Source: a virus | IMG/VR virus record: IMGVR_UViG_3300027861_000219 | Location: 1-21,724 of that record | Reading direction: 5' to 3' (one strand) | DNA length: 21,724 nt | In this document: positions 14,262 through 20,710 of the stretch, piece after piece | Position numbering within the stretch: position 1 is the stretch's first letter | Layout of the letters: every line of letters begins with the position of its first letter | Program-made: the position numbers and the translations under genes | The notes under the pieces: generated by a model | The model's input: the letters and a program-made list of their open reading frames with translations, nothing else | The model's database searches: none | Told to the model about the DNA's origin: nothing

Positions 14262-14663
14262 TTAAATTACATCCGCAAACCATCTAATTTTAACAGGTAT
14301 CATCCACCTGTCACCATCTGCTCTACCCTGATTAATCTCTGGGGTCCTCTCTATCCTGGTAGTTACTCCACCTGATGTCATTGAGGTACCACGTTTGAAG
14401 GTTGTTTTTATCAGCTCGGCCCTTGCTTCTGCTGTGGCTGTACCCTCCTTAAGAGGGTAATATAAATTTATCTGAAAAACTCCTATGAGTCTATGAAAAC
14501 CATCTCCCATGGTTGGGTTTTCAACAGTATGCAGTACATAAGCCGCTTGATAAGGCGTACCATCTACAGGGTCATATTTGAAATTTTCCCATGCAACATC
14601 TACTGATCCAGGAATGCTTTCAAGTTTTGACTGTAGTGCTGCCCTGACTGATATTATGCTCAT
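14262..14663 (-). CDS. Tail terminator protein (DUF4128-like)
   Basis: 133 residues beginning MSIISVRAALQSKLESIPGS. The pattern IAWENFKYDP-like (VAWENFKYDPVDGTPYQAAY), then FQINLYYPLKEGTATAEARA and a final strand WMIPVKIRWFADVI matches the tail terminator family annotated as DUF4128. Such proteins form the hexameric ring that caps the completed tail and joins it to the neck. The ATG overlaps the TGA of the neck protein gene (ATGA), so the two are translationally coupled. Length and position (after the gp10-like protein, before the tail tube) fit. Confidence 0.85.
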   Translation of the reverse strand: MSIISVRAALQSKLESIPGSVDVAWENFKYDPVDGTPYQAAYVLHTVENPTMGDGFHRLIGVFQINLYYPLKEGTATAEARAELIKTTFKRGTSMTSGGVTTRIERTPEINQGRADGDRWMIPVKIRWFADVI

Positions 14664-15103
14664 TGTACTTTGTCCACCTCTTCAGATACTATGCCCTGGA
14701 ATTCTGCTACTGTGATTGCTACCATACCATTGGGAGCCTGCCTGCTGTAACCATCTTCAAGCCTTTCAATGTACGGTACTGAGTTTTGTATAAAATGCAC
14801 ATTGTCCCCTGGTTCAACTGGGATATTATTAACCATGTTGTTTATGGTCCTAGACCCTCCAGGAGAGGTATCAACACCGTCAAACTCTTGTATCACCCTT
14901 GTACCTTTTGAGTACATCCAATTAAAACGGGCATGTCCACCGACATATCCAGCAGGTGGTGGACTCTGCCAGTATTTTGCATCCCCTACAGGGGTCCTTG
15001 TGATTACTCTTTGACCTATATCAATGAGAGTCCTACGAATAACCACATTTGAGTTATTAACAGCCTTTTTTGCAAACTTGTTTATGTCATCCGCAAAACC
15101 CAT
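14660..15103 (-). CDS. Neck/tail completion protein (HK97 gp10-like)
   Basis: 147 residues from the ATG at 15103, which has AAAGG 6-7 bases upstream; a GTG two codons earlier (15109) is a less likely start. The protein opens with a helix (GFADDINKFAKKAVNNSNVV) followed by VITRTPVGDAKYWQSPPPAG, GHARFNWMYSKG, and VHFIQNSVPYIERLEDGYSR with QAPNGMVAITVAEFQ. The RTPVxTG...A..NW...N.lPYi..LE.G.S.QAP.GM pattern is characteristic of the HK97 gp10-like minor tail/neck family. It contributes to the head-tail junction. Its stop overlaps the start of the tail terminator. Confidence 0.85.
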   Translation of the reverse strand: MGFADDINKFAKKAVNNSNVVIRRTLIDIGQRVITRTPVGDAKYWQSPPPAGYVGGHARFNWMYSKGTRVIQEFDGVDTSPGGSRTINNMVNNIPVEPGDNVHFIQNSVPYIERLEDGYSRQAPNGMVAITVAEFQGIVSEEVDKVQ

Positions 15104-15133
15104 ATTCACCCTTTACAAATAAATGTATTTAAA

Positions 15134-15235
15134 TTAAGATAAACATACTTTCCAAGAGCACATGGGTGGCAAGCCCTTTGAGCACAAAAACTCTGCTCCA
15201 GATAAGCGGCCCATGTTGAGGAAATTACTTTCCAT
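15134..15235 (-). CDS. Possible 33-residue Cys-containing small protein
   Basis: In the 133-base gap between head-closure and neck genes, ATG at 15235 starts one base after the upstream TAA, with GAGG about 7 bases before it. The reading frame encodes MESNFLNMGRLSGAEFLCSK and then GLPPMCSWKVCLS before TAA. It has three Cys residues and no family I recognise. Tight coupling to the upstream stop and a plausible ribosome binding site favour a real gene; the short length and lack of any known relative count against it. Confidence 0.4.
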   Translation of the reverse strand: MESNFLNMGRLSGAEFLCSKGLPPMCSWKVCLS

Positions 15236-15236
15236 T

Positions 15237-15620
15237 TTATGCCCTCAAATTGATACTATATAAAACCACTGTACCGGCTGGGGAAATCCTATTGTAAGGC
15301 TCAACTATGGTGTATGTGGTACCTTCTGCGTCTGTGATTTTGTCACCCAACACAGGAGCGGTTAAGACATCCCCATCAGTATTAAGAGGAGACAAAAGTA
15401 AACGCTGATCTGTATTTTTTATCATGGTTCCGTCAATCAGCTTATTTTCCCACCCAACAATTGCACCTGTACCGTACTGTATTTCTGTGCTTTCCCCTGA
15501 TACTCCACCAGTTGCAGGGTTATAGGTGCCTGGCACTATATGTGTTATTGTTACAGCCTGCCCCTTTCCTATAAGGAGCCTATTTGATGTGGTTGCCATC
15601 CTGGTATAGAAATCAGTCAT
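15237..15620 (-). CDS. Head closure / head-tail joining protein
   Basis: 127 residues from the ATG at 15620, which overlaps the TAA of the connector gene (TAATG) and has GAGG 5 bases upstream. The frame extends 8 codons further but those would overlap the upstream gene. The protein has a short N-terminal helix (MTDFYTRMATTSNRLLIGKG) and then beta strands QAVTITHIVPGTYNPATGG, GAIVGWENKLIDGTMIKNTD, QRLLLSPL and GDKITDAEGTTYTIVEPYNR. This order (ADQRVLL-like strand, then iTD.eG..Y.I) is typical of small beta-barrel head closure proteins found between the connector and the gp10-like protein. Function is assigned from this pattern plus position. Confidence 0.75.
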   Translation of the reverse strand: MTDFYTRMATTSNRLLIGKGQAVTITHIVPGTYNPATGGVSGESTEIQYGTGAIVGWENKLIDGTMIKNTDQRLLLSPLNTDGDVLTAPVLGDKITDAEGTTYTIVEPYNRISPAGTVVLYSINLRA

Positions 15621-16126
15621 TAAGTCCTCACAAGACGCACACAAACACCGCTACTTGTTACACTAAGATAAGGTTTCAGCATTGCATCAACAGACCTGTA
15701 CCTTGTGTATTGAGGTGACGATTTGTCATACTCGACCTCAATCACATCAACCTTTTCCCTGACAACTCCCTGAGTAAGGTCTGGGGCCAGCTCTCCAGTG
15801 CTTGCTTTTAGTGCCAGCTCTGCGCATGCCCTCTGCACCTCAACAGGAATCTCATCAATATCAACTTGCCAACTGTCCCTTACCACTCCCTGTCTAGGCC
15901 AATCAAGGGCCTGATCCTCTGTGTACCTTACGCCTTCCCAACGCTCTCTGTACACCTGGATCATATACTCAGTTGCATTTCGCAAGTACGCCTCCCTGAG
16001 AGCGTCTGTGGCTATTGCAGCCCATGTGGTATTACCCCTTACAGAAAAGTATGTGGTTGTGTCTGCTACAGATATATAGCTTTCTGCATCAGATTTGCCG
16101 GTCCCGTCTTCCGTTACAAGTGCCAT
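15620..16126 (-). CDS. Head-tail connector, DnaT-like domain protein
   Basis: 168 residues. The opening VTEDGTGKSDAESYISVADT, the helix ALREAYLRNATEYMIQVYRE, RWEGVRYTEDQALDWPRQGV (residues 62-81) and the helix EIPVEVQRACAELALKASTG are the signature of the phage family annotated as DnaT-like ssDNA-binding domain, now generally seen as the connector that binds the portal. The LDWPR motif at 74-78 is diagnostic. AGG lies about 9 bases before the ATG, a weak site. The gene is followed by the head closure gene with a TAATG overlap. Confidence 0.85.
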   Translation of the reverse strand: MALVTEDGTGKSDAESYISVADTTTYFSVRGNTTWAAIATDALREAYLRNATEYMIQVYRERWEGVRYTEDQALDWPRQGVVRDSWQVDIDEIPVEVQRACAELALKASTGELAPDLTQGVVREKVDVIEVEYDKSSPQYTRYRSVDAMLKPYLSVTSSGVCVRLVRT

Positions 16127-16135
16127 AATAAATAC

Positions 16136-16411
16136 CTAGAAAGTTATTTTCTTTATAATTGCTTGAGATACAACGGCCAAGAATCCACCTAATATACCAG
16201 AGATGCCCGAAACAGTTGTGTCAAATCTCTTTCGCTTTTCAATCTTCTTAAATCTATTTTCGCAAACCTCATGTGACGATATGCATCTTTTTTTTATATC
16301 AAGCTGATGTACCCTTATATCTGAAAGCATGTCATAGGTTAATGCTCTTCCAGTCGGTGCGTCTGAGTTAATATAAGTCTCTCTGGATATCCCTGGAAAA
16401 TCTTTTCCCAT
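16136..16411 (-). CDS. Small phage membrane protein with CxxxHxxC motif
   Basis: 91 residues. A hydrophilic N-terminal half contains C43-x3-H47-x2-C50 followed by a basic helix (RFKKIEKRKRFD), and the C-terminal 25 residues (TTVSGISGILGGFLAVVSQA) form one membrane segment. Small proteins with a Cys/His cluster, RF..IE.RK..DT and a Gly-rich membrane helix recur among structural genes of tailed phages; their function is unknown. A holin-like or membrane-tethering role is possible but not shown. CGGAG lies 7 bases before the ATG. Confidence 0.65.
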   Translation of the reverse strand: MGKDFPGISRETYINSDAPTGRALTYDMLSDIRVHQLDIKKRCISSHEVCENRFKKIEKRKRFDTTVSGISGILGGFLAVVSQAIIKKITF

Positions 16412-16432
16412 TTAAAAACTCCGCTTACAAGA

Positions 16433-17326
16433 TTAATCGTCTATTAAAAGTAGGTCAAAAGCTCCTACAACTCCAACTGTGCCAGTAACCTCAGTGCATT
16501 CTATTTTTATATCCGTTTTTTCGGGAATCATCCCAATAGGGATACCGTATTCATATTGCCACCATGAGCTACCATGGGTAATACACTCAATCTGTCCTTT
16601 GGTTTGCCAGGCCTCATCTCCACCGTTTGTTAATTTTAATTTCCATTTGAATTCCGCTGCGTATACAGTAGCACCACCACCCTTGCTAATACCCACATAC
16701 CCCTTTACAAACATGCCTTGCTTTCCTGCCGGTATAGTGTATATAGCTTGCTGTGTCTGTCCGTCTCCTGCTGCTATGTAGGCCCCAACGTCACCACCGC
16801 CAGATACTTGAACTGATATATTACCAACATTGTCCATGACTGATCCAGCGGTTAATACAATAGCTCTGTGCATCCTGATATATGTGTTTGATAAGGCAAC
16901 GGCGTTTGTGCCATTCATATCAACTGTTTCTGAGATCTCGTTGAAATCACCATCTTTACCATATATAATGACCGTCCAAGCTCCTGTACCTGTAGTCAAT
17001 GTGTCTTCTGATGAAGTGCTTACAATCTCCATAGATTGTGCTGTGGTGGGATAAAAGTCATAAGTTCCACCTCCGCACCAAACATCCTCAGGATCTGAGG
17101 CAGTTGTTATTGATTCATTATGACCAAATTTATTAACTGATGAATATCCAGGAATAAGCCCCTGTGCCACTTGATATAAAAATGGTGGTTCGTGCATTCT
17201 AGTAAAAATGGAAGACAGCCACCCACGTATGCCCCAACCACCTGAAGGCATAGAGAAAGGGCTGGAGATATCAGCCCCATCTTGTGCCATCTGTCTGAAT
17301 GTTTCGTTACCGCCTGGTGCTACCAT
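16433..17326 (-). CDS. Conserved virion protein (capsid-associated or fibre-like)
   Basis: 297 residues. The regions GYSSVNKFGHNESITTASDP and EDVWCGGGTYDFYPTTAQSM, then DTLTTGTGAWTVIIYGKDGD, ISETVDMNGTNAVALSNTYI and GDGQTQQAIYTIPAGKQGMF, form a beta-rich pattern common to structural proteins of many environmental phages (KFG.N..I....ED.W.GGG.Y.F, TGTGA.TV.I.G.D, GQT..A.Y.IPAG). These are virion proteins, but where they sit on the particle is not settled. AAGGA lies 6 bases before the ATG. It follows the signal-peptide protein by 12 bases and precedes the neck genes, so a capsid or neck fibre is a fair guess. Confidence 0.72.
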   Translation of the reverse strand: MVAPGGNETFRQMAQDGADISSPFSMPSGGWGIRGWLSSIFTRMHEPPFLYQVAQGLIPGYSSVNKFGHNESITTASDPEDVWCGGGTYDFYPTTAQSMEIVSTSSEDTLTTGTGAWTVIIYGKDGDFNEISETVDMNGTNAVALSNTYIRMHRAIVLTAGSVMDNVGNISVQVSGGGDVGAYIAAGDGQTQQAIYTIPAGKQGMFVKGYVGISKGGGATVYAAEFKWKLKLTNGGDEAWQTKGQIECITHGSSWWQYEYGIPIGMIPEKTDIKIECTEVTGTVGVVGAFDLLLIDD

Positions 17327-17338
17327 CTAAAATCCTTG

Positions 17339-18058
17339 TCAATATGCTGTTCCCAGTGTAACCCTGCGCCAGTTAGTGCCTGATATCGTGTTTGCAGTAA
17401 TGCAATGATACATATAAGAGCCATCTGCACACGTTTCGTTTGCAATGCCCACTGTTCCATTGATACCGCCAACCAAAGCTACATCTGCATTATTCCAAGA
17501 TATCTGTGCGCTGTCATCTACTGTGACAATCGAGTTTCCCGCTGTACCTTTGGTACTGGCTGTGATTGTTATATCATCAGTGTCCGTTACTTCTGCCCCC
17601 ACAAGAGGATGTGCGACTGTCCCTGTCCCGTAAGTTGTCCCTGCACCGGTTGTTCCGCTTATGGCTGATACAAGATTATCGGCTGTGGCTCCAGTATTGG
17701 CACCGAGAAGAACCTCATAAGGGACTGTGCCACCTGAAGTAAGGGAAGTTTTAAGAGTGTAAACAACGGCCCCTATTGTCACGCCTGACCCATCCGCAGC
17801 AAGTGTGCCGGTCGATATCATCTTTCCGGATGCAGCAACGGCATTCACTGGGGTCTTTTCAGGCAGGGCCAAAAGTTCAGGGCTCATCTGTGTTGCAAGG
17901 ATATCGTCAACGGTCTGTATGGAGCCTCCTATATAGAGATCCCCTGTAATGACCTGTGTGCCTCTTTTTACTGCGGTCTGACCATAAGATATGGAGGCCA
18001 TAAACCCAAACATCAGAAAATAAAAAAGTATAATTATTGCTTTGAGGTTGTATTTCAT
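17339..18058 (-). CDS. Signal-peptide protein with phage virion-type repeat domain
   Basis: 239 residues. MKYNLKAIIILFYFLMFGFM plus ASISYG is a Sec signal peptide with a possible cut after SYG. The middle domain (TVTIG-like VTIGAVVYTLKTSLTSGGTV, YEVLLGANTGATADNLVSAI, GAGTTYGTGTVAHPLVGAEV, STKGTAGNSIVTVDDSAQIS) is a module widespread in phage virion proteins. The C-terminus (CADGSYMYHCITANTISGTN then WRRVTLGTAY) is another recurrent phage ending. Homologues I recall occur near the capsid gene without a secretory signal. AAGGAG lies 8 bases before this ATG, inside the end of the preceding gene, so the signal is translated. Confidence 0.68.
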   Translation of the reverse strand: MKYNLKAIIILFYFLMFGFMASISYGQTAVKRGTQVITGDLYIGGSIQTVDDILATQMSPELLALPEKTPVNAVAASGKMISTGTLAADGSGVTIGAVVYTLKTSLTSGGTVPYEVLLGANTGATADNLVSAISGTTGAGTTYGTGTVAHPLVGAEVTDTDDITITASTKGTAGNSIVTVDDSAQISWNNADVALVGGINGTVGIANETCADGSYMYHCITANTISGTNWRRVTLGTAY

Positions 18059-18061
18059 GGC

Positions 18062-18271
18062 TTAAAGCTCCTTATCTAGCACCTTTGCGCTAACTTCCTT
18101 TGCTTTCTTAGAGGCTTTCTTTAATTCAACAGGCTCCTTTGACCACCTCTTAGATGGATGACCAAGAAACTCTGAGGCGTCAATAGAAAAGCACTTCAAA
18201 GGCTTATTCTTGTTTTTTGTATCGTATATGGTGATTGTTTCTTTTATGTCTGACATTTTCTTAGCTGACAT
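18062..18271 (-). CDS. Small hypothetical protein after the cement gene
   Basis: 69 residues beginning MSAKKMSDIKETITIYDTKN, with a beta-prone first half (KETITIYDTKNKNKPLKCFS) and a lysine-rich C-terminus (KKASKKAKEVSAKVLDKEL). GGAGG lies 4-5 bases before the ATG. Small genes in this slot between capsid decoration and connector genes are common in phages but no function is known. The end of this gene carries the ribosome binding site of the next. Confidence 0.65.
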   Translation of the reverse strand: MSAKKMSDIKETITIYDTKNKNKPLKCFSIDASEFLGHPSKRWSKEPVELKKASKKAKEVSAKVLDKEL

Positions 18272-18298
18272 GCTACCTCCGCTAATTTAAGTGGTTGG

Positions 18299-18330
18299 AT
18301 AATGGTGCAGAGATTGAACTGCACCATTAT
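18299..18330. terminator. Perfect 12-bp hairpin after the cement gene
   Basis: ATAATGGTGCAG and CTGCACCATTAT pair over 12 bases with an 8-base loop. On the minus (gene) strand it is followed by CCAACCAC, not T residues, so it is not a classic terminator there; on the plus strand it is followed by TTTGTATAG. It probably acts as an mRNA-end stabiliser or processing site for the capsid-cement message, or stops antisense transcription. Confidence 0.6.
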
Positions 18331-18348
18331 TTTGTATAGTCTAACTTA

Positions 18349-18819
18349 CTATTTCTTGCGGTGGATTGCAAGCCAGATTGTGGTAGTGATAGTCTCGGCT
18401 GTACCGTTAAGGATGTTCAGGTATGCCCTGACATATCTCCAAACCTCGCCATTCTGAACATTACGGAAAGGAACGACAAAGCGATCACCAGCAGCACCAA
18501 CATCCTGATCACCTACCAATGTGTCAGCGTGACCCAACTCGACCATTGCAAGGTCAATAAAATCAGTTCCAAAAGTTCCAGCCTGGGAACCCTGAAGCTT
18601 GATTTCGTAGTTTTCATCTGTGCCGATTTCTATTGCATCGATATCAACTACCATGTATCCCTCTGCAACACCATCACCTAAATCTCTGACTGTGGCAACA
18701 TCAAGAACCTTTCCGGCCTGCGATGCAACAATTGGGGAGGAATCCCCAGCACTATCAAGGGAGTCCTCAAGAAGCAGATCATCATCATATACGAAATCTT
18801 CTTTTAAGTATGTGGTCAT
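18349..18819 (-). CDS. Capsid cement/decoration protein (Bbp16-like)
   Basis: 156 residues. The pattern SAGDSSPIVASQAGKVLDVA, VVDIDAIEIGTDENYEIKLQ, GSQAGTFGTDFIDLAMVELG and ERWRY-like NVQNGEVWRYVRAYLNILNG matches the phage family typified by Bordetella phage BPP-1 Bbp16, a beta-sandwich that cements capsomers. BPP-1 carries it directly after its major capsid gene, as here. AGGAG lies 9 bases before the ATG. The gene is bracketed by two hairpins (18859-18880 and 18299-18330). The family match is by pattern memory and not verified by alignment. Confidence 0.75.
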   Translation of the reverse strand: MTTYLKEDFVYDDDLLLEDSLDSAGDSSPIVASQAGKVLDVATVRDLGDGVAEGYMVVDIDAIEIGTDENYEIKLQGSQAGTFGTDFIDLAMVELGHADTLVGDQDVGAAGDRFVVPFRNVQNGEVWRYVRAYLNILNGTAETITTTIWLAIHRKK

Positions 18820-18858
18820 TTTAAATGTCTCCTGTTTTAAAATTTAAGTTTGAATATT

Positions 18859-18880
18859 TAGCCCCGACTTAACAGGGCTA
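18859..18880 (-). terminator. Hairpin between major capsid and cement genes
   Basis: On the minus strand TAGCCCTG pairs with CGGGGCTA (8 pairs, one G-U, loop of 6), 16 bases after the capsid stop. The sequence after it is AAATATTCAAAC, so termination would be weak. A 3'-stabilising or mild attenuating role is more likely. Confidence 0.5.
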
Positions 18881-18895
18881 TTGATTAATTATGGA

Positions 18896-19834
18896 CTAAG
18901 CCGTAACGGCTGTGGCTGTGCTTATATTCCAAAGTCTTGTTGCTGCCCTTGGATGATACAGAGCCATACCTACAAGCCACTCAACCAGAGTTCTCCAGAT
19001 TGTACCTGAATCGGTCTTTCCAAGGTCCTCAACTTCCATGACGCCGTTCTGAATTCCTTCAAGCTTTCCAGGCATGAAAGATACGACATAAAGACTTGTG
19101 GCATCGGAACCGGCATCCCCTGCGGTCTCTGTCAGTGGTATGATATCTGAATCAGTGTTGTCCTTTCCAGCGTCAAGAATAGGAAGTCCGGCATATTTCA
19201 CAACCTGACGACCCCAATCATCCTGGTCATATTCGACCTGACCACCTATGCTTGATGTTCTCTGGGCCTGAGTAAGTAGCCTTCTGAGCTTCTTATTCAT
19301 GATAAGGTGGGTTGGCTCCTCTGTCTGGTCAATAGCCTCATCCAGCTTTGCGAGGGTGAGGGCTCCAACAGAGTCAGTATCATTGGTTGTTACTGCTATC
19401 TTCTGATCATTGGCAAGTCTGCGCTGTAGTCCGTCAAACTCTCTTGGATCAGACTGAGAGTCTCCCTTGATTACTGATTTTGCAGTTTTCAGGGATAGGG
19501 CCTTGACTTTCATGGCCTCATGTTTTCCCCTTACACCCTCACCAAACATCTTGATAAGAGCCCTATCGACATCAAGAGTACCACCGGCAATTTTGAGAGG
19601 GTCATGCATTGGATTGATAACGCCTGCTGAAGCGGTGTATTCCTCATTGATACCACGAAATGCTACGCCTGGAAGTGTGGCTTCCTGGTCATAATCAACA
19701 CCGCTTCCCTGGATGTTTTCAAAGATCATAGCGTTGAGGATATCATTTGATTTTGCAAACAGCTCAATGATAGTACCCCTTTTTGTGTTGAGTCCTACAG
19801 TCTTGGCATATTCCATAAGTGTAATTGCTGCCAT
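18896..19834 (-). CDS. Major capsid protein, HK97 fold
   Basis: 312 residues. MAAITLMEYAKTVGLNTKRG and the N-terminal helix lead into FENIQGSGVDYDQEATLPGV and AFRGINEEYTASAGVINPMH, then LDVDRALIKMFGEGVRGKHE, REFDGLQRRLANDQ, HLIMNKKLRRLLTQAQ, GRQVVKYAGLPILDAGKDN and TIWRTLVEWLVGMALYHPRA. This order (LPGV.FRG.NE.Y; EFDGL..R; L.MN...RR.L; GR.V..Y.G.PI; R..IEW..G.A...P.A) is a well-defined family of HK97-fold capsid proteins. No maturation protease gene lies nearby. AAAGGAG is 9 bases before the ATG. A terminator hairpin sits 35 bases upstream, so most message must read through from the scaffold transcript or from far upstream. Confidence 0.95.
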   Translation of the reverse strand: MAAITLMEYAKTVGLNTKRGTIIELFAKSNDILNAMIFENIQGSGVDYDQEATLPGVAFRGINEEYTASAGVINPMHDPLKIAGGTLDVDRALIKMFGEGVRGKHEAMKVKALSLKTAKSVIKGDSQSDPREFDGLQRRLANDQKIAVTTNDTDSVGALTLAKLDEAIDQTEEPTHLIMNKKLRRLLTQAQRTSSIGGQVEYDQDDWGRQVVKYAGLPILDAGKDNTDSDIIPLTETAGDAGSDATSLYVVSFMPGKLEGIQNGVMEVEDLGKTDSGTIWRTLVEWLVGMALYHPRAATRLWNISTATAVTA

Positions 19835-19866
19835 AATAAATTTCTCCTTTAAATTGTTGTTTAAAT

Positions 19867-19911
19867 AAAAAAAGCCAAACTTAATGGTTTTGACCCATTA
19901 GGTCCGGCTTT
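19867..19911 (-). terminator. Intrinsic terminator between scaffold and capsid genes
   Basis: On the minus strand AAAGCC...ACC TAATGG pairs with CCATTA AGT...GGCTTT (6, 3 and 6 pairs separated by a 2x2 internal loop; loop GTCAAAA), followed by TTTTTTTATTTAA. Stem and seven-T tract form a good leftward intrinsic terminator, partial read-through being required for capsid expression. Confidence 0.8.
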
Positions 19912-19961
19912 ACCGTGTATCTTCAACCCCCATTAGGGAATGATCTAATTTTTATTGTTTC

Positions 19962-20597
19962 TTACTTACCTTCTCCCTGGCTGTTTATATGATCAAGCCT
20001 TGCCTCTGGTGTCAACTTGGCGAGATCTTCATTGTTTGGTGTACCACCCTTATTACCACCACCACCGCCTCCACTGTTTGCAGGAGCGTCAACAAAAGCC
20101 TTGCCATCATCCGATCCAGACCACTCTTTGACGAAATCTCCAAGGGTCTTATCCCCAACCTTTGCAACTCTGTTTTCGCCATCTGCCTCAAGCGTTACCT
20201 GACTTTTAAGCAGGGCCTTTGCCGCTTTAAGGTATTGAGGAGTTTTAACACCATTGTCCAGCAAAGCCTTTGACAGACCGTTATCAACAAGGAGGTCATG
20301 GACTACCTTGGATTCACCCTCATAGCTCTTAGTTGCCTTCTCTGCGTCTGCTGTGGCTTTCTTGGCTGTCTTTTCTGCTACCTTGAGTTTGTCCTGTGTT
20401 TTTTCAAGCTCTTTTTCAAGGTCTGCATAATCAGAGGGGTCAATCTCTTGGCCTTTTTTGGCCTTTTTCAGCTTGTCAAGTAGTTCTGAGTTTTTGCCAA
20501 GTATACGGTTCTTTTCATCGTTTGCGTCTTTTAACGCCGACTCTACAGCCTCCTTGATAGCTTTTTTGGTGTCTTCGCAATTTGGATCAAACGCCAT
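19962..20597 (-). CDS. Capsid scaffold protein
   Basis: 211 residues from the ATG at 20597, preceded by GGAGG at 7 bases; an earlier ATG 11 codons upstream has no ribosome binding site. The sequence begins MAFDPNCEDTKKAIKEAVES and runs as a long charged coiled coil (residues about 15-95, e.g. DLEKELEKTQDKLKVAEKTA), followed by DLLVDNGLSKALLDNGVKTP, which I associate with phage scaffold or minor structural GPO-like proteins. The C-terminus has the glycine run SGGGGGGNKGG and KLTPEARLDHINSQGEGK. Position directly before the major capsid gene, composition and length support a scaffold. The gene lies between a strong promoter and a terminator, so it could be made from a discrete message of about 810 bases. 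Confidence 0.85.
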   Translation of the reverse strand: MAFDPNCEDTKKAIKEAVESALKDANDEKNRILGKNSELLDKLKKAKKGQEIDPSDYADLEKELEKTQDKLKVAEKTAKKATADAEKATKSYEGESKVVHDLLVDNGLSKALLDNGVKTPQYLKAAKALLKSQVTLEADGENRVAKVGDKTLGDFVKEWSGSDDGKAFVDAPANSGGGGGGNKGGTPNNEDLAKLTPEARLDHINSQGEGK

Positions 20598-20679
20598 GTT
20601 GTTGCCTCCATTGGAGTGGTTAGTGGGCATTGCCCTGGAAAATCAGGTCATAAACCTAACATAATACGTGGATGCTAAA

Positions 20680-20707
20680 AGTATATAAGATTTTTTAAAC
20701 ATGTCAA
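20680..20707 (-). promoter_or_regulatory. Near-consensus sigma70 promoter before the scaffold gene
   Basis: On the minus strand TTGACA (20707..20702, six of six) and TATACT (20685..20680, five of six) are spaced by 16 bases. It starts 4 bases after the stop of the head morphogenesis gene, in an AT-rich stretch. Predicted initiation is near 20673, giving a leader of about 76 bases to the scaffold start. The leader contains two short hairpins (AGGT/ACCT and GGGC/GCCC). Confidence 0.75.
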
Positions 20708-20710
20708 GCG

